A DNA stretch of 56,636 nt, from contig WNZI01000020.1 of NCBI GenBank assembly GCA_009728235.1, forward strand, positions 1 to 56,636, written 5' to 3'. Origin of the DNA: Vibrio cholerae. Its GTDB lineage: Bacteria > Actinomycetota > Actinomycetes > Actinomycetales > Micrococcaceae. Of this stretch, positions 1 through 11,506 are shown piece by piece (within the stretch, counting starts at the first letter, position 1; each line of letters starts with the position of its first letter). Position numbers and translations under genes: made by a program. Below the pieces are notes generated by a model. The model was not told where the DNA came from. It saw only the letters and a program-made list of their open reading frames with translations, and made no database searches.

Positions 1-1037
1 CGGCGGCCGGTCTCGGGCGCGAGCTCGAGCGCGGCCAGTCCCTCGGCGATTCCCGCGACGGCGCCCTGGCCCTGGTGCTCCTCGTCGGAGGGGTACGGGG
101 CGGACGGGGAGTGCAGGAGCGCCGGTGCTCCCTGCTGGTCGAGGAAGCGCAGGGCGTAGTTGCGTTCGAGGAGGTGGGTGCTGATGGACATCACCGCGGT
201 GACCGCCCACTCGAACGTGGGGGAGGTGGAGAGGCCGCTGCCGTCGCCGCTGCCGAAGGCGGCGCTGAACCCGGTGCTGAAGCTCGAGTGCCGCTCGTCC
301 AGGAGCAGGGTCGCCTGAGGTGTCGTCACGGACTCCTCCTGCCGCACCATGAGCTCGCTGTGCCGGGCGGTCGCAGCCCAGTGGACGCGCCGCATCGAGT
401 CGCCGTGCCGGTACTCGCGGGTCATGACGTCGTCGTCGCTCGGGTTCGCCTGGCGACGCGTGGCTGCCATGCCGTCGTTCCCGCGGGACCCGGAGAGCGG
501 TGTGGCGAGGAGTTCGACGGGTGCCGGGGTGACCACGAGCGCGTCCGTCCCGCCGAGCACGTGCCGCGACTTCCCGAGCCCGAACGGATCGGTGAACTCG
601 GCGGTGACGGGGCCTATCTCGTAGACGCCGCGCGAGGATGAGCGCAGCCGGTACTCGTAGAGGGAGATGCCCTCGCGCGTGGGATTCCGCGACGGGTAGG
701 TGAACTGGGGGGCCTGGCCGAACCGCGGGGGCAGCTGCTCCTCCATCGAGATGCTGGCCCCGCCGGCCACCGAGGCGGTGAGGGAGAGCGTGACGGTCGT
801 CGTCGAGCCGATCTCCATGGACTGCGGCTGGAAGCGCCGGGCCACCGTGAAGCGCGGCTTCACGAGGCGCAGCACCAGCAGGGAGGCCAGCGGCAGCACC
901 AGGAGCAGGACCCCGACGTAGAGCAGGTCCCGGCGGCCGAGGACCTGCGCGAACAGCAGGGCGAGGACGGCGGTGAGGACGAAGCCCCACCCGCGGATCG
1001 TGAGGAAGCGCGAGGGGAGCCTGTCGAGAAGGGACAT
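1..1037 (-). CDS. DUF58 domain protein (C-terminus cut by window edge)
   Basis: Reading the minus strand from the ATG at 1037 gives an open frame of about 345 codons that runs off the left edge. Two hydrophobic stretches lie near the N-terminus (about residues 13-60). They are followed by a beta-rich segment and then the DUF58 hallmark around residues 190-230, including DDVMTREYRHGDSMRRVHW and ARHSELMVRQEE. DUF58 proteins are membrane-linked, von Willebrand-A-like proteins that are usually paired with MoxR ATPases and, in actinobacteria, transglutaminases. Here the start lies 5 bp after the moxR stop, so the two are co-transcribed. The exact cellular role is unknown; the family is thought to work with MoxR in assembling or maturing protein complexes. 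Confidence 0.9.
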   Translation of the reverse strand, partial: MSLLDRLPSRFLTIRGWGFVLTAVLALLFAQVLGRRDLLYVGVLLLVLPLASLLVLRLVKPRFTVARRFQPQSMEIGSTTTVTLSLTASVAGGASISMEEQLPPRFGQAPQFTYPSRNPTREGISLYEYRLRSSSRGVYEIGPVTAEFTDPFGLGKSRHVLGGTDALVVTPAPVELLATPLSGSRGNDGMAATRRQANPSDDDVMTREYRHGDSMRRVHWAATARHSELMVRQEESVTTPQATLLLDERHSSFSTGFSAAFGSGDGSGLSTSPTFEWAVTAVMSISTHLLERNYALRFLDQQGAPALLHSPSAPYPSDEEHQGQGAVAGIAEGLAALELAPETGR

Positions 1038-1042
1038 CAGGG

Positions 1043-2068
1043 TCAGCGCCGTTGCGCCTCGCGGGCCACGGGGACCCGGGACAGCACGTCCTCGACGATG
1101 CTCGACGACGTCTCCCCGGCACTCGTGGCCTTGCGGTCCAGCAGGAGGCGGTGGGCGAGCACGGCGTCGGCGATGCCCGCGATGTCGTCGGGGAGCACGA
1201 AGTCCCGGCCCTCGAGCGCGGCTCCCGCCTTCGCTGCCCGCAGGAGCTGCAGCAGGGACCGGGGGCTCGCGCCGAGCCGCAGCCTCGGGTGGTCGCGCGT
1301 GGCTCGTCCGATGGCGACGGTGTAGTCCTTCACGGCGGGGGAGACGTAGACCTCGCGCACCTGGCGCATCATTCCGGCGATGTCGGCGACGCTCGCGACC
1401 GGTCGGATGGCCGCGAGGGGGGAGACCGACTGGTGGGTCTCGAGCATGTCCGCCTCGGCGCGGGCATCGGGGTAGCCCATGGAGATGCGGGCCATGAAGC
1501 GGTCGCGCTGCGCCTCGGGGAGGGGGTAGGTGCCTTCCATCTCAATGGGGTTCTGTGTCGCGACCACCATGAACGGCGCTCCGAGCGTGTGGGTGTGCCC
1601 GTCCACGGTGACCTGGTGTTCCTCCATGCACTCCAGCAGCGAGGACTGCGTCTTCGCCGAGGCCCGGTTGATCTCGTCGCCGATCACGATGTTCGCGAAG
1701 ACCGGGCCCGGCCGGAACTCGAACCGCCGGGAGTCCTGGTTGAAGATGGACACGCCGGTGACGTCGGAGGGCAGGAGGTCCGGCGTGAACTGGATGCGGT
1801 TGACCGTGCAGTCGATGGTGCGCGCGAGGGTCTTGGCGAGCATCGTCTTGCCGACGCCGGGGACGTCCTCCAGGAGCAGGTGCCCCTGGGCCAGCAGGAC
1901 GGTCAGGGCCAGGCGTGCGGCCTCGGGTTTGCCGTCGATGACGGTCTCGATCGCGTCGAGGATGCGCCTGCTGATGTCGTGGAACGCCGCTCCGGGTGCT
2001 TCCGGGCCCGCTGGTGCCGCCGGCCGTCGGTCCTCTGCGACCTCGGCGATGTTGTGCTGGACGTCCAT
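1043..2068 (-). CDS. MoxR-family AAA+ ATPase
   Basis: This 341-residue protein has the length and motifs of a MoxR ATPase. It has a Walker A with GVGKTMLAKTLA near residue 70, and a Walker B/sensor region VIGDEINRASAKTQSS near residue 130. The TQNPIEMEGTYPLPEAQ stretch near 170 is typical of MoxR, and a C-terminal lid domain follows. MoxR ATPases act as chaperone-like remodellers, usually with a DUF58 partner encoded next door, as here. The first ATG is used; the leading 25 residues are variable and a slightly later start cannot be excluded. The 184-bp gap upstream to the divergent TatD gene must hold promoters for both directions. Confidence 0.95.
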   Translation of the reverse strand: MDVQHNIAEVAEDRRPAAPAGPEAPGAAFHDISRRILDAIETVIDGKPEAARLALTVLLAQGHLLLEDVPGVGKTMLAKTLARTIDCTVNRIQFTPDLLPSDVTGVSIFNQDSRRFEFRPGPVFANIVIGDEINRASAKTQSSLLECMEEHQVTVDGHTHTLGAPFMVVATQNPIEMEGTYPLPEAQRDRFMARISMGYPDARAEADMLETHQSVSPLAAIRPVASVADIAGMMRQVREVYVSPAVKDYTVAIGRATRDHPRLRLGASPRSLLQLLRAAKAGAALEGRDFVLPDDIAGIADAVLAHRLLLDRKATSAGETSSSIVEDVLSRVPVAREAQRR

Positions 2069-2252
2069 GGGTGCCTTCCATGCGTGCGGCTGCGGCGGCG
2101 GGTTCGGCCGAACGGCCGGGCAGTCGACACGCAGGTAACGGCCGCGGACGGTCCTGCGCGGGGCAGAAGAGGCCGGGCTGAATGATTCAACAGATTACTA
2201 GCTCAACTTCATCCCCGGGGGATAAGTTCCGCTTGCTGGCTAGGCTTGAAGC

Positions 2253-3230
2253 ATGTGTTCCCGAGCAGCAACGCCCCGTCACCCCTTCGAAGCGGGCCAA
2301 ACCCCGCCCGCGTACCGGGAACCGCAGGACGGTCCGGGGGACGGCGCGACGGCGGACGCCGGCACCGAGGGCGGGGACCAGGCCGCCCGACGACGGCGGA
2401 AGGGGGGCTACCCGCCGCTCCCGGAGCCCCTGCCCGTGCCCGTGATCGACAATCACACGCACGTCGACTTCCGCGACGGGTCGGTCGAGGTCTCCGTCGC
2501 CGACGCGCTCGACGCCGCCGAGGCGGCCGGGGTGAAGGGCGCGGTGCAGGTCGGCACGGACCTGGCGTCATCGCGCTTCACAGCCGACGTCGTGAACCGG
2601 GATCCGCGGCTGCTCGGGGCGGTGGCGCTCCACCCGAACGACGCCCCGCTGCTCGCCGAGGCGGGAACGCTGGAGGACGCGCTCGCGGAGATCGAGCAGC
2701 TCGCCACCGGTCCCCGCATCCGGGCGCTGGGCGAGACGGGACTGGATTACTTCCGCACGGGGGAGGACGGCCGGGGCAGCCAGCTCGTCTCCTTCCGCAG
2801 CCACATCGACATCGCCAAGCGGCTCGGCAAGGCACTGCAGATCCATGACCGCGACGCGCACGACGACGTCGTCGCGACGCTCCTCGCCGACGGCGCCCCC
2901 GATCGGGTGGTGCTGCACTGCTTCTCCGGTGACGCCGAACTGGCGCGCATCTGCAACGAGAACGGCTGGTACATGTCCTTCGCCGGAACCGTGACCTTCA
3001 AGAACGCCGCCAACCTGCGGGAGGCGCTGCTCGTCGCCGACCCGGCTCTGGTGCTCGTGGAGACCGATGCCCCGTTCCTCACCCCGCACCCGCACCGGGG
3101 CCGGCCCAACGCCTCCTACGTGATGCCCTCCACCGTCCGGGCGATGGCCGAGCTCCTGGACACCGGGCTCGATGAGCTGTGCAGCCGCCTCACGGCGAAC
3201 ACGGAGGCCGTGTACGGCAGCTGGGACTGA
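2253..3230 (+). CDS. TatD-family metal-dependent hydrolase (DNase-like)
   Basis: A 325-residue TatD-type TIM barrel. Metal-ligand motifs are visible in order: IDNHTHVD (residues about 65-72), GETGLDYFR (near 165), IHDRDAHDD (near 195), VLHCFSGD (near 215) and [15 protein letters not shown] (near 270). Family members are two-metal nucleases or hydrolases; in actinobacteria the gene commonly lies immediately upstream of rsmA, as seen here. The first 55 residues are low-complexity (Pro/Gly/Arg) and not part of the barrel. The first ATG gives a longer protein than usual, so a downstream start is possible. The physiological substrate is not evident from sequence. Confidence 0.93.
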   Translation: MCSRAATPRHPFEAGQTPPAYREPQDGPGDGATADAGTEGGDQAARRRRKGGYPPLPEPLPVPVIDNHTHVDFRDGSVEVSVADALDAAEAAGVKGAVQVGTDLASSRFTADVVNRDPRLLGAVALHPNDAPLLAEAGTLEDALAEIEQLATGPRIRALGETGLDYFRTGEDGRGSQLVSFRSHIDIAKRLGKALQIHDRDAHDDVVATLLADGAPDRVVLHCFSGDAELARICNENGWYMSFAGTVTFKNAANLREALLVADPALVLVETDAPFLTPHPHRGRPNASYVMPSTVRAMAELLDTGLDELCSRLTANTEAVYGSWD

Positions 3231-3301
3231 GCGCTTCAGCGTTCCACCGCCGCGAGGGCGACGACAGCGGTGACTCCGGGCCGGACCGATACGATGACAC
3301 G

Positions 3302-4207
3302 GTGACAACGCCCCCCGCCGCCGGCCCGCCCGCACCCCTGTTCGGAGCCGCAGACATCCGGCGCCTCGCGGCCGAGGTGGACATCCGCCCCACCAAGACC
3401 CTCGGGCAGAACTTCGTGATCGACGGCAACACCATCCGCCGGATCGTCGCCGCCGCGAACCTGGGCGAGAACGAGACGGTCCTCGAGGTGGGGCCCGGGC
3501 TCGGCTCGCTCACTCTCGGCCTGCTCGACGCCGCCGAGCGCGTGGTCGCCGTCGAGATCGACCCCGTCCTGGCGACCAAGCTCCCGGCCACCATCGCGGC
3601 GTGGCGTCCCGAGCGCGCCGCGAACCTCGACGTCGTCCTCGAGGACGCGATGCGCGTCACCGAACTGCCCCACCAGCCCACCGCGCTCGTCGCCAACCTG
3701 CCCTACAACGTGGCCGTCCCGGTGGTCCTCACCCTGCTCGAGCGCTTTCCGTCCCTCCGCCACGGTCTCGTCATGGTGCAGGACGAGGTGGCGGACCGCC
3801 TCGCGGCCCCTCCCGGCTCGAAGATCTACGGTGTTCCCTCCGTGAAGGCCGCCTGGTACTCGGGCATGGCGAAGGCCGGGATCGTCGGGATGAACGTCTT
3901 CTGGCCCGCCCCGAAGATCGCCTCGGGCCTGGTGCGCTTCACCCGCCGGGAACCACCGGCCACCACCGCCACGCGCGAGCAGGTGTTCGCCGTCATCGAC
4001 GCCGCCTTCGCCCAGCGCCGGAAGACGCTCCGTGCCGCGCTCGCAGGTTGGGCGGGCAGCCCGGTCCTCGCGGAGCAGGCCCTCCGTGCCGCGGGTGTCG
4101 ACCCGACGGCGCGCGGCGAGGTCCTCGACATCACCGCCTTCGCGCGCATCGCCGAAGCCGGTGCGGAAGCCCGGGCCGGAGCAGGAGAGGCCCCCGCCGC
4201 TCCCTGA
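3302..4207 (+). CDS. rsmA: 16S rRNA (adenine1518/1519-N6)-dimethyltransferase
   Basis: RsmA (KsgA) dimethylates two adjacent adenines in the terminal helix of 16S rRNA late in 30S assembly. The protein shows TKTLGQNFV near the N-terminus, the SAM-binding [14 protein letters not shown] near residue 60, and the [11 protein letters not shown] catalytic motif near residue 130. The GTG at 3302 is preferred over an in-frame ATG at 3179, because the latter lies inside tatD and adds 41 unrelated residues. The chosen start gives 301 residues, a normal length. It stands between tatD and ispE, with only 23 bp to ispE, as in most actinobacteria. Confidence 0.96.
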   Translation: MTTPPAAGPPAPLFGAADIRRLAAEVDIRPTKTLGQNFVIDGNTIRRIVAAANLGENETVLEVGPGLGSLTLGLLDAAERVVAVEIDPVLATKLPATIAAWRPERAANLDVVLEDAMRVTELPHQPTALVANLPYNVAVPVVLTLLERFPSLRHGLVMVQDEVADRLAAPPGSKIYGVPSVKAAWYSGMAKAGIVGMNVFWPAPKIASGLVRFTRREPPATTATREQVFAVIDAAFAQRRKTLRAALAGWAGSPVLAEQALRAAGVDPTARGEVLDITAFARIAEAGAEARAGAGEAPAAP

Positions 4208-4230
4208 GCCGGTGCGTTAGGTTGGTGGGT

Positions 4231-5202
4231 ATGGTCTCGGGCAGAACAGTCGACATGCGCTCCGGCGCACGCTCCGTCCGCGTGAGGGCCCCAGGGAAGA
4301 TCAACGTCTCCCTGCAGGTCGGGCCGCCCCGGGAGGACGGGTACCACGGCATTGCCAGTGTGTTCCTCGCCGTGTCCCTGTACGAGGAGGTCACCGCGAC
4401 CGAGACCTCGGGCGAGTCCATCACCGTCACGGTCAACGGCCAGGGCACGCTGAACCTGCCCGCCGAATCCATCCCGCTGGACCGCACCAACCTCGCCGTC
4501 CGCGCGGCCGAGCTCCTGGCCGAGGTCAGCCCCGGCCGGACGGGCGTGCACCTGGACATCACCAAGCGCGTTCCCATCTCCGGCGGCATGGGCGGCGGAT
4601 CGGCGGACGCCGCCGCGGCGCTCCTGGCCTGCGACGCCCTGTGGGGCAGCGGCTTCTCACGGGACGAGCTGGCCAAGATCGCCGTCGACCTCGGTGCCGA
4701 CGTCCCCTTCGCGCTCGTCGGCGGCACCGCCGTCGGACTCGGGGTGGGGGACCAGCTGACGCCGGCCATCTCCAAGACGCCCCTGCACTGGGTCCTGGTG
4801 ACCTCCGACTACGGGCTCTCCACGCCCGAGGTGTACCGGACGCTGGACGAGATCCGGCTGCGCGACGGCCTCGACGCCGATCCGCAGCCCTCCATCGACC
4901 CCGCGATCCTCGGCGCCATGCGCGCCGGGGACGCGATCGGCCTCGCGCCGCTGCTGCACAACGACCTCCAGCAGGCCTCGCTGGAACTCGCTCCCGCGCT
5001 GGGCGATATCCTTGAGACGGGAAAGGCCGCCGGTGCGCTGGCCGGGATCGTCTCCGGTTCCGGACCCACCATCGGTTTCCTGGTCCAGAGCTCCGGCCAC
5101 GCGGCCGAACTGGAGTCGCTCCTCACCAGCGAGGGACTCCAGGCCATGTCCGTGCACGGCCCGGCCCACGGCGCCCGCATCGCGACCGACCACGCGGGCT
5201 GA
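4231..5202 (+). CDS. ispE: 4-diphosphocytidyl-2-C-methyl-D-erythritol kinase
   Basis: IspE phosphorylates CDP-methylerythritol in the MEP pathway of isoprenoid precursor synthesis. The sequence has the GHMP-kinase features: VRAPGKINVSLQVG near the N-terminus, the ATP-binding PISGGMGGGSADAAAALLA near residue 115, and a C-terminal SGSGPT motif near residue 275. Length is 323 residues from the ATG at 4231; an ATG eight codons later (4255) is an equally possible start, closer to the conserved core. It follows rsmA by 23 bp and precedes the ABC-F gene by 33 bp, so all three are probably one transcript. Confidence 0.96.
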   Translation: MVSGRTVDMRSGARSVRVRAPGKINVSLQVGPPREDGYHGIASVFLAVSLYEEVTATETSGESITVTVNGQGTLNLPAESIPLDRTNLAVRAAELLAEVSPGRTGVHLDITKRVPISGGMGGGSADAAAALLACDALWGSGFSRDELAKIAVDLGADVPFALVGGTAVGLGVGDQLTPAISKTPLHWVLVTSDYGLSTPEVYRTLDEIRLRDGLDADPQPSIDPAILGAMRAGDAIGLAPLLHNDLQQASLELAPALGDILETGKAAGALAGIVSGSGPTIGFLVQSSGHAAELESLLTSEGLQAMSVHGPAHGARIATDHAG

Positions 5203-5235
5203 CCCACCACCGCTCCAACCGAAAGCAGTATCTCC

Positions 5236-7056
<1,821 letters not shown>

Positions 7057-7077
7057 TACCCTGCTCACCAACGGACA

Positions 7078-7113
7078 GGGGACGGACGGGAGTTGACCGG
7101 TCCGTCCCCTTCC
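7078..7113 (+). terminator. Intrinsic terminator after the ABC-F gene
   Basis: A perfect 10-bp stem, GGGGACGGAC with GTCCGTCCCC, closes a 12-nt loop, followed by TTCCGT. It lies 21 bp after the ABC-F stop and just before the end of the convergent beta-helix gene (stop at 7131), so it may work in both directions. Confidence 0.75.
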
Positions 7114-7130
7114 GTATCCGGGGCCTTACG

Positions 7131-8486
7131 TCAGCGGCACGCGATGTTGCTCAGGCCGCGTGCGGCGGCGCTCGGCTTGCACGTCACCGTGGTGTTCAGC
7201 GACTTCGACTGGACCCAGACCTCGTACCCCAGCACCCCGCCGAGCACGGTGTTGCCGGTGAAGACGTTGCCCGTTCCCCAGCCGTCGAGAACCGCGTGCA
7301 CCTGGAAGGCATCGAGCAGGGTGCCCTTCCCGGAATTCCCTTCGATCCGGTAGTTGTTGCCCTTCACATCCACCCAGGAGTCGCCGAAGTTCGCACCGGA
7401 GTAGCCGGAGTTGGTGAACACGTTGCCGATGATCAGGCCTCCCGCCGTGCCCTCCTTGACGTCCACGCCCTCGGCCGTGGTGTTGGTGATGCGGTTACCT
7501 CGCACCGTGATGCGGTCGGAGCGGTCTGGCAGCCCACCCAACCAGTTGCTCTTCGCGCTGCCGAGGTAGATCCCCTCGCCGTAGGCGGGCGTGGTGAGGC
7601 CGGTGTCATGGATGCTGGAGTTGAGGATGGCACCGTCACTGCTGCCCGAGCGGAAGTGCACGGCCTCCATGCCGATCCTGCCGACGTCCACGCCGTCGAT
7701 GATGGTGTTCCTGGAGCCGTCGAGCACGATCCCCTTGCTGGAGGTGGCGACGGAGATGCCCTTGATGCGCCAGTGCGAGCCCGTGATGTGCAGGCCGTAT
7801 CCGGAGGAGATCGAGCCCGAGGAGAGCACGGCGTTGCGCGATCCTTTCAGGGTGATGGGGGCTGCTGACGTTCCGGAGGTGGTCGCCTTGAATGCCCCGA
7901 CGTACGAGCCGTCCCTCAGCTCGATGACCTGTCCTGGCCGCGCGGTCGTGAGGGCAGTCTTCAGCCCGGCGGAGGTCGAGACCTGCACGACGCCGGCTGG
8001 CACGGAAACGGGAGCTGGGGTGACGGCCACGGGAGCGGGAGCAGGTGCCGTCACTGGCACGGGGGTGGGCCGGGGAGGCGTTCCGGCACCTGGGGGAGTG
8101 GCGGGTTTCGGTGTGGTCGAGTTCGCCACGGTGAACTGCACGGTTGTCTCCTGTCGTCCGGCGGACGTCTCCCACCGCACGTTGAGCTTATGCGCCCCGG
8201 CTTCCGCCGAGACGGGCCAGGAGTAGGGGGCGGTGAGATCCTGGCCCAGGTAGGTGCCGTCCAGCTTGAACTCCACCTTCACCCCCGTCTTCACCCCCGT
8301 CGGCGCGTTGACGGAAGCGGAAAAACTTCCGGTGGACCGCGTCGTGTCCGCGAGGGTCCTGCCATCAGCCAGGACGGTGTAGGCGGAGGCAGTGGCAGGC
8401 GCCGCGAAACCTGCCAGAGCGACGGCGGCGACGGCAAGGCCTGCCGCTGCCCGGCGGCATACGCGCTCGCTGAAGCGATTGTTCAT
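7131..8486 (-). CDS. Secreted right-handed parallel beta-helix protein (copy 1)
   Basis: A 451-residue protein with a Sec signal peptide (Arg-rich start, hydrophobic core, cleavage near ATASA at about residue 33). An Ig-like segment follows at residues 40-125, then a Pro/Thr/Ala linker at about 130-170. The rest is a parallel beta-helix with repeated short strands and Asn ladders such as RNTIIDGV and GNRITNTTAEGV. Blocks GEGIYLGSA, LPDRSDR, DSWVDVKGN and LDGWGTGNVF recur almost unchanged in the protein at 38621-39835, so the two are paralogues. The fold is shared by polysaccharide lyases, epimerases and NosD-like proteins; the activity is unknown, but extracellular carbohydrate binding or processing is likely. 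Confidence 0.85.
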   Translation of the reverse strand: MNNRFSERVCRRAAAGLAVAAVALAGFAAPATASAYTVLADGRTLADTTRSTGSFSASVNAPTGVKTGVKVEFKLDGTYLGQDLTAPYSWPVSAEAGAHKLNVRWETSAGRQETTVQFTVANSTTPKPATPPGAGTPPRPTPVPVTAPAPAPVAVTPAPVSVPAGVVQVSTSAGLKTALTTARPGQVIELRDGSYVGAFKATTSGTSAAPITLKGSRNAVLSSGSISSGYGLHITGSHWRIKGISVATSSKGIVLDGSRNTIIDGVDVGRIGMEAVHFRSGSSDGAILNSSIHDTGLTTPAYGEGIYLGSAKSNWLGGLPDRSDRITVRGNRITNTTAEGVDVKEGTAGGLIIGNVFTNSGYSGANFGDSWVDVKGNNYRIEGNSGKGTLLDAFQVHAVLDGWGTGNVFTGNTVLGGVLGYEVWVQSKSLNTTVTCKPSAAARGLSNIACR

Positions 8487-8758
8487 GGGCTTCTTTCTGG
8501 AGAGACCATCCCGTGGAACGGGCCAGCTCTCCAGACGCTAGCCAGCGGAAGGGAGTGGGCTTACACCTCGGGGCAGAGCCTTGCAAGAAAAAGCGGAAGC
8601 TGAGCCATTGCTTGCAATCGCTTGCGCCAATCGAGGCGGACGCTTCGGAAAGGTGACAGCGCGCGATCGCGCGCGAGGTCGAGTCGCCCGGGTAGCGCGG
8701 GCATGGCAAACTAGATAACCGTGCGCACATGCTCCGGCACCACCCGGAGCCGTCGCGG
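8487..8758. other. Intergenic region with palindromes
   Basis: This gap between the beta-helix gene and tRNA-Gln holds no gene. It contains a perfect 16-bp palindrome (GCGCGCGATCGCGCGC, 8659-8674) and several TTGCAA-type elements (CTTGCAAG near 8579-8586, GCTTGCAAT near 8611) that could be operator sequences for the minus-strand beta-helix gene. No regulator can be named. Confidence 0.4.
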
Positions 8759-8830
8759 TCCGCCCTGGTGTAATGGCAGCACCCCAGCCTTTGGAGCTGT
8801 GGAGTATAGGTTCGAATCCTATGGGCGGAA
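8759..8830 (+). tRNA. tRNA-Gln (anticodon TTG)
   Basis: The 72-nt cloverleaf starts TCCGCCC and ends GGGCGGA plus discriminator A, giving a 7-bp acceptor stem. The anticodon loop CTTTGGA, flanked by CAGC and GCTG, shows anticodon TTG (glutamine). The T-arm contains GGTTCGAATCC. CCA is not encoded. It sits directly upstream of glmU, a common actinobacterial arrangement. Confidence 0.97.
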
Positions 8831-8900
8831 CGGGGGATCGCTGGCCGGACAGGTCAGTCCGCCGCACACGCCGGTCACCTACAGGTAGGAGCGCTTCTTC

Positions 8901-10424
8901 GTGAGCCACCAGGACGAAACCACTGCCGCCGGGCACCCGGACACCACGGAGGGACCCGCCGCGGTCATCGTCCTCGCCGCCGGAGCCGGTACCCGGATGA
9001 AGTCCCGGACGCCGAAGATCCTCCATGCCATCGGCGGCATCTCGATGATCGGTCACGCCCTCCGCGCAGCGCGCGCGGTACAGCCGCGTGAGCTCGCCGT
9101 CGTCGTCCGCCATGAGCGCGACCGCGTCGCCGAGCACGTCACCGGACTGGACGTCGCCGCGGTCCTGATCGACCAGGACGAGGTTCCGGGTACCGGCCGT
9201 GCCGTCCAGGTGGCGCTCGCAGGTCTCGACGAGCGGGCCGGGAAGCCGCTCACCGGCACCGTGGTGGTCACCTACGGCGATGTCCCGCTCCTCACACCGG
9301 AGACCCTGCAGCACCTTGTGGCCGTGCACCAGGGCGAGGGCAACGCCGTCTCCGTCCTCACTGCGGTGCTGGAGGACGCCACGGGCTATGGGCGGATCCA
9401 GCGCCACGAGGACGGCACCGTGGTGGCGATCGTCGAGCACAAGGACGCTTCGGCGGAGCAGCGCCTCATCCGCGAGGTCAACTCGGGGATCTACGCTTTC
9501 GACGCCGGCGTGCTGCGGGCTGCGCTCACGCAGGTCGATGCCTCCAACGCCCAGGGCGAGATGTACCTGACCGACGTCGTCGGGATCGCCCGCGCGGAGG
9601 GTCGGCGCGTGGCCGCCGTCGTGCAGGAGGACCGCTGGCAGGTCGAGGGCGCCAATGACCGCGTGCAGCTCGCCGCGCTCGGCGCAGAACTCAACCGTCG
9701 CATCGTCGAGCGCTGGATGCTCGCGGGCGTCAGCATCGTCGACCCGGCCACCACCTGGATCGACGCCACCGTAGTCCTCGAGGAGGACACCACGATCCTG
9801 CCGGGCACGCAGCTCCACGGGGAGACCGTCGTGGCGCGCGACGCCGTCGTCGGTCCGGACACCACGCTCACGGACGTGGTCATCGGCGAGGGAGCCCATG
9901 TGGTCCGCACGCACGGCAGCGGCGCCCGCATCGGAGCAGGAGCGAGCGTGGGTCCCTTCACCTACCTGCGTCCCGGCACCGTCCTCGGCGAGGAGGGCAA
10001 GATCGGCGCGTTCTACGAGACCAAGAACGTGACCGTCGGGCGCGGCTCTAAGCTCTCGCACCTCGGATACGCGGGGGACACGGAGATCGGCGAGTACACG
10101 AACATCGGGTGCGGCAACATCACCGCCAACTACGACGGCGTCTCCAAGCACCGTACTGTCATCGGCTCCCATGTCCGCACCAGCTCCAACACGGTCTTCG
10201 TGGCCCCGGTGACGGTCGGTGATGGCGCCTACACGGGCGCAGGTGCCGTGGTGCGTAAGGACATCCCTGCGGGCGCGCTCGGTATCACCGTCGCCGCGCA
10301 GCGCAACATCCCGGGTTGGGTTCCCGAGAACCGCCCAGGTTCCCCGTCCGCCATCGCGGCAATCGCCGCCCCTTCAACTGACAGCCCCTCGAGCACCTCC
10401 ACGGAAAAGAGCACCACGGCATGA
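8901..10424 (+). CDS. glmU: Bifunctional N-acetylglucosamine-1-phosphate uridyltransferase / glucosamine-1-phosphate acetyltransferase
   Basis: GlmU carries out the last two steps to UDP-GlcNAc, the precursor of peptidoglycan and of many exopolysaccharides. The N-terminal uridyltransferase shows LAAGAGTRMKSRTPKIL (about residue 25) and YGDVPLL. The C-terminal half is a left-handed beta-helix acetyltransferase with hexapeptide repeats, NYDGVSKHRTVIG, and GAGAVVRKDIPAGAL. The GTG at 8901 lies 10 bp after AGGTAGGA, a good ribosome site. The stop overlaps the prs start by 4 bp (ATGA), indicating translational coupling. The Ser/Thr-rich C-terminal tail (last 35 residues) is normal for actinobacteria. 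Confidence 0.97.
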   Translation: MSHQDETTAAGHPDTTEGPAAVIVLAAGAGTRMKSRTPKILHAIGGISMIGHALRAARAVQPRELAVVVRHERDRVAEHVTGLDVAAVLIDQDEVPGTGRAVQVALAGLDERAGKPLTGTVVVTYGDVPLLTPETLQHLVAVHQGEGNAVSVLTAVLEDATGYGRIQRHEDGTVVAIVEHKDASAEQRLIREVNSGIYAFDAGVLRAALTQVDASNAQGEMYLTDVVGIARAEGRRVAAVVQEDRWQVEGANDRVQLAALGAELNRRIVERWMLAGVSIVDPATTWIDATVVLEEDTTILPGTQLHGETVVARDAVVGPDTTLTDVVIGEGAHVVRTHGSGARIGAGASVGPFTYLRPGTVLGEEGKIGAFYETKNVTVGRGSKLSHLGYAGDTEIGEYTNIGCGNITANYDGVSKHRTVIGSHVRTSSNTVFVAPVTVGDGAYTGAGAVVRKDIPAGALGITVAAQRNIPGWVPENRPGSPSAIAAIAAPSTDSPSSTSTEKSTTA

Positions 10425-11401
10425 GTGAGATCACGGCACGCGGCGAGAAGAAGCTGGTCCTCGCGTCAGGGCGGGCACATCCGGAGCTGGCTGAGGAGAT
10501 CGCGTCCTGGCTGGGCACGGAACTCCTTCCGGTCTCGGCGTACGACTTCGCAAACGGCGAGATCTACGTGCGCTCCGGGGAGAGCGTGCGCGGTACCGAT
10601 GTGTTCGTCATCCAGGCGCACCCGGCACCGCTGAACAACTGGCTGATGGAACAGCTCATCATGGTGGATTCGCTGAAGCGGGCGTCCGCAAAGCGCATCA
10701 CCGTCGTCTCGCCCTTCTACCCCTACGCCCGCCAGGACAAGAAGGGTCGCGGCCGCGAGCCCATCTCGGCCCGTCTCATCGCGGACCTGTACAAGACGGC
10801 CGGCGCCAACCGGCTCATGTCGGTGGATCTCCACACCTCGCAGATCCAGGGCTTCTTCGACGGCCCGGTGGACCACCTCATGGCCATTCCGCTCCTCGCG
10901 GACTACATCCGTACGCGGGTCGACGCCGACAACGTCACCGTGGTCTCTCCGGACACCGGTCGTGTGCGGGTGGCCGAGCAGTGGGCCGAGCGCCTCGGTG
11001 GGGCGCCACTGGCCTTCGTGCACAAGAGCCGTGACCTGACGGTGCCGAACCAGGCTGTGTCCAAGCAGGTCGTGGGGCAGGTCGAGGGCCGCACCTGCGT
11101 GCTCATCGACGACATGATCGACACCGGTGGCACCATCTCCGGAGCCGTCCAGGTGCTCAAGAACGCCGGCGCCAAGGATGTCATCATCGCGGCGACGCAC
11201 GCGGTGTTCTCGGAGCCGGCCTCACGCCGACTGGCGGAGTCCGGTGCCCGCGAGGTGGTGGTGACGAACACCCTCCCCATCCCGTCGGAGAAGCGGTTCC
11301 CGCAGCTCACCGTCCTCTCGATCGCACCGCTGATTGCGCGTGCCATCCGTGAGGTGTTCGACGACGGATCCGTCACCAGCCTGTTCGACGGCAACGCGTA
11401 G
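10421..11401 (+). CDS. prs: Ribose-phosphate pyrophosphokinase (PRPP synthetase)
   Basis: Prs makes PRPP from ribose-5-phosphate and ATP, feeding nucleotide, histidine and (in actinobacteria) arabinan precursor synthesis. The 326-residue protein shows the class I signatures DLHTSQIQGFFDGPVDHL (about residue 130) and the PRPP-binding loop VLIDDMIDTGGTISG (about 225). Translation is coupled to glmU through the ATGA overlap. In related genomes rplY and pth follow directly; here about 16 kb of surface-polysaccharide genes intervene. Confidence 0.97.
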   Translation: MSEITARGEKKLVLASGRAHPELAEEIASWLGTELLPVSAYDFANGEIYVRSGESVRGTDVFVIQAHPAPLNNWLMEQLIMVDSLKRASAKRITVVSPFYPYARQDKKGRGREPISARLIADLYKTAGANRLMSVDLHTSQIQGFFDGPVDHLMAIPLLADYIRTRVDADNVTVVSPDTGRVRVAEQWAERLGGAPLAFVHKSRDLTVPNQAVSKQVVGQVEGRTCVLIDDMIDTGGTISGAVQVLKNAGAKDVIIAATHAVFSEPASRRLAESGAREVVVTNTLPIPSEKRFPQLTVLSIAPLIARAIREVFDDGSVTSLFDGNA

Positions 11402-11506
11402 GTAGCACTGCGTAGTTTTCGGAGGGGATGCGCGTAGTCGCAAAGGTAAGTCGGGTTAGTAATACTCTCGGAAGACGCTGGCGGTCTCCGTAGTGTTGTT
11501 CTTGTT

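Noticed and set aside
8659..8674. GCGCGCGATCGCGCGC palindrome as a mobile-element end
   Set aside because: No transposase, no second copy and no target duplication nearby; probably chance or a weak operator in GC-rich DNA.
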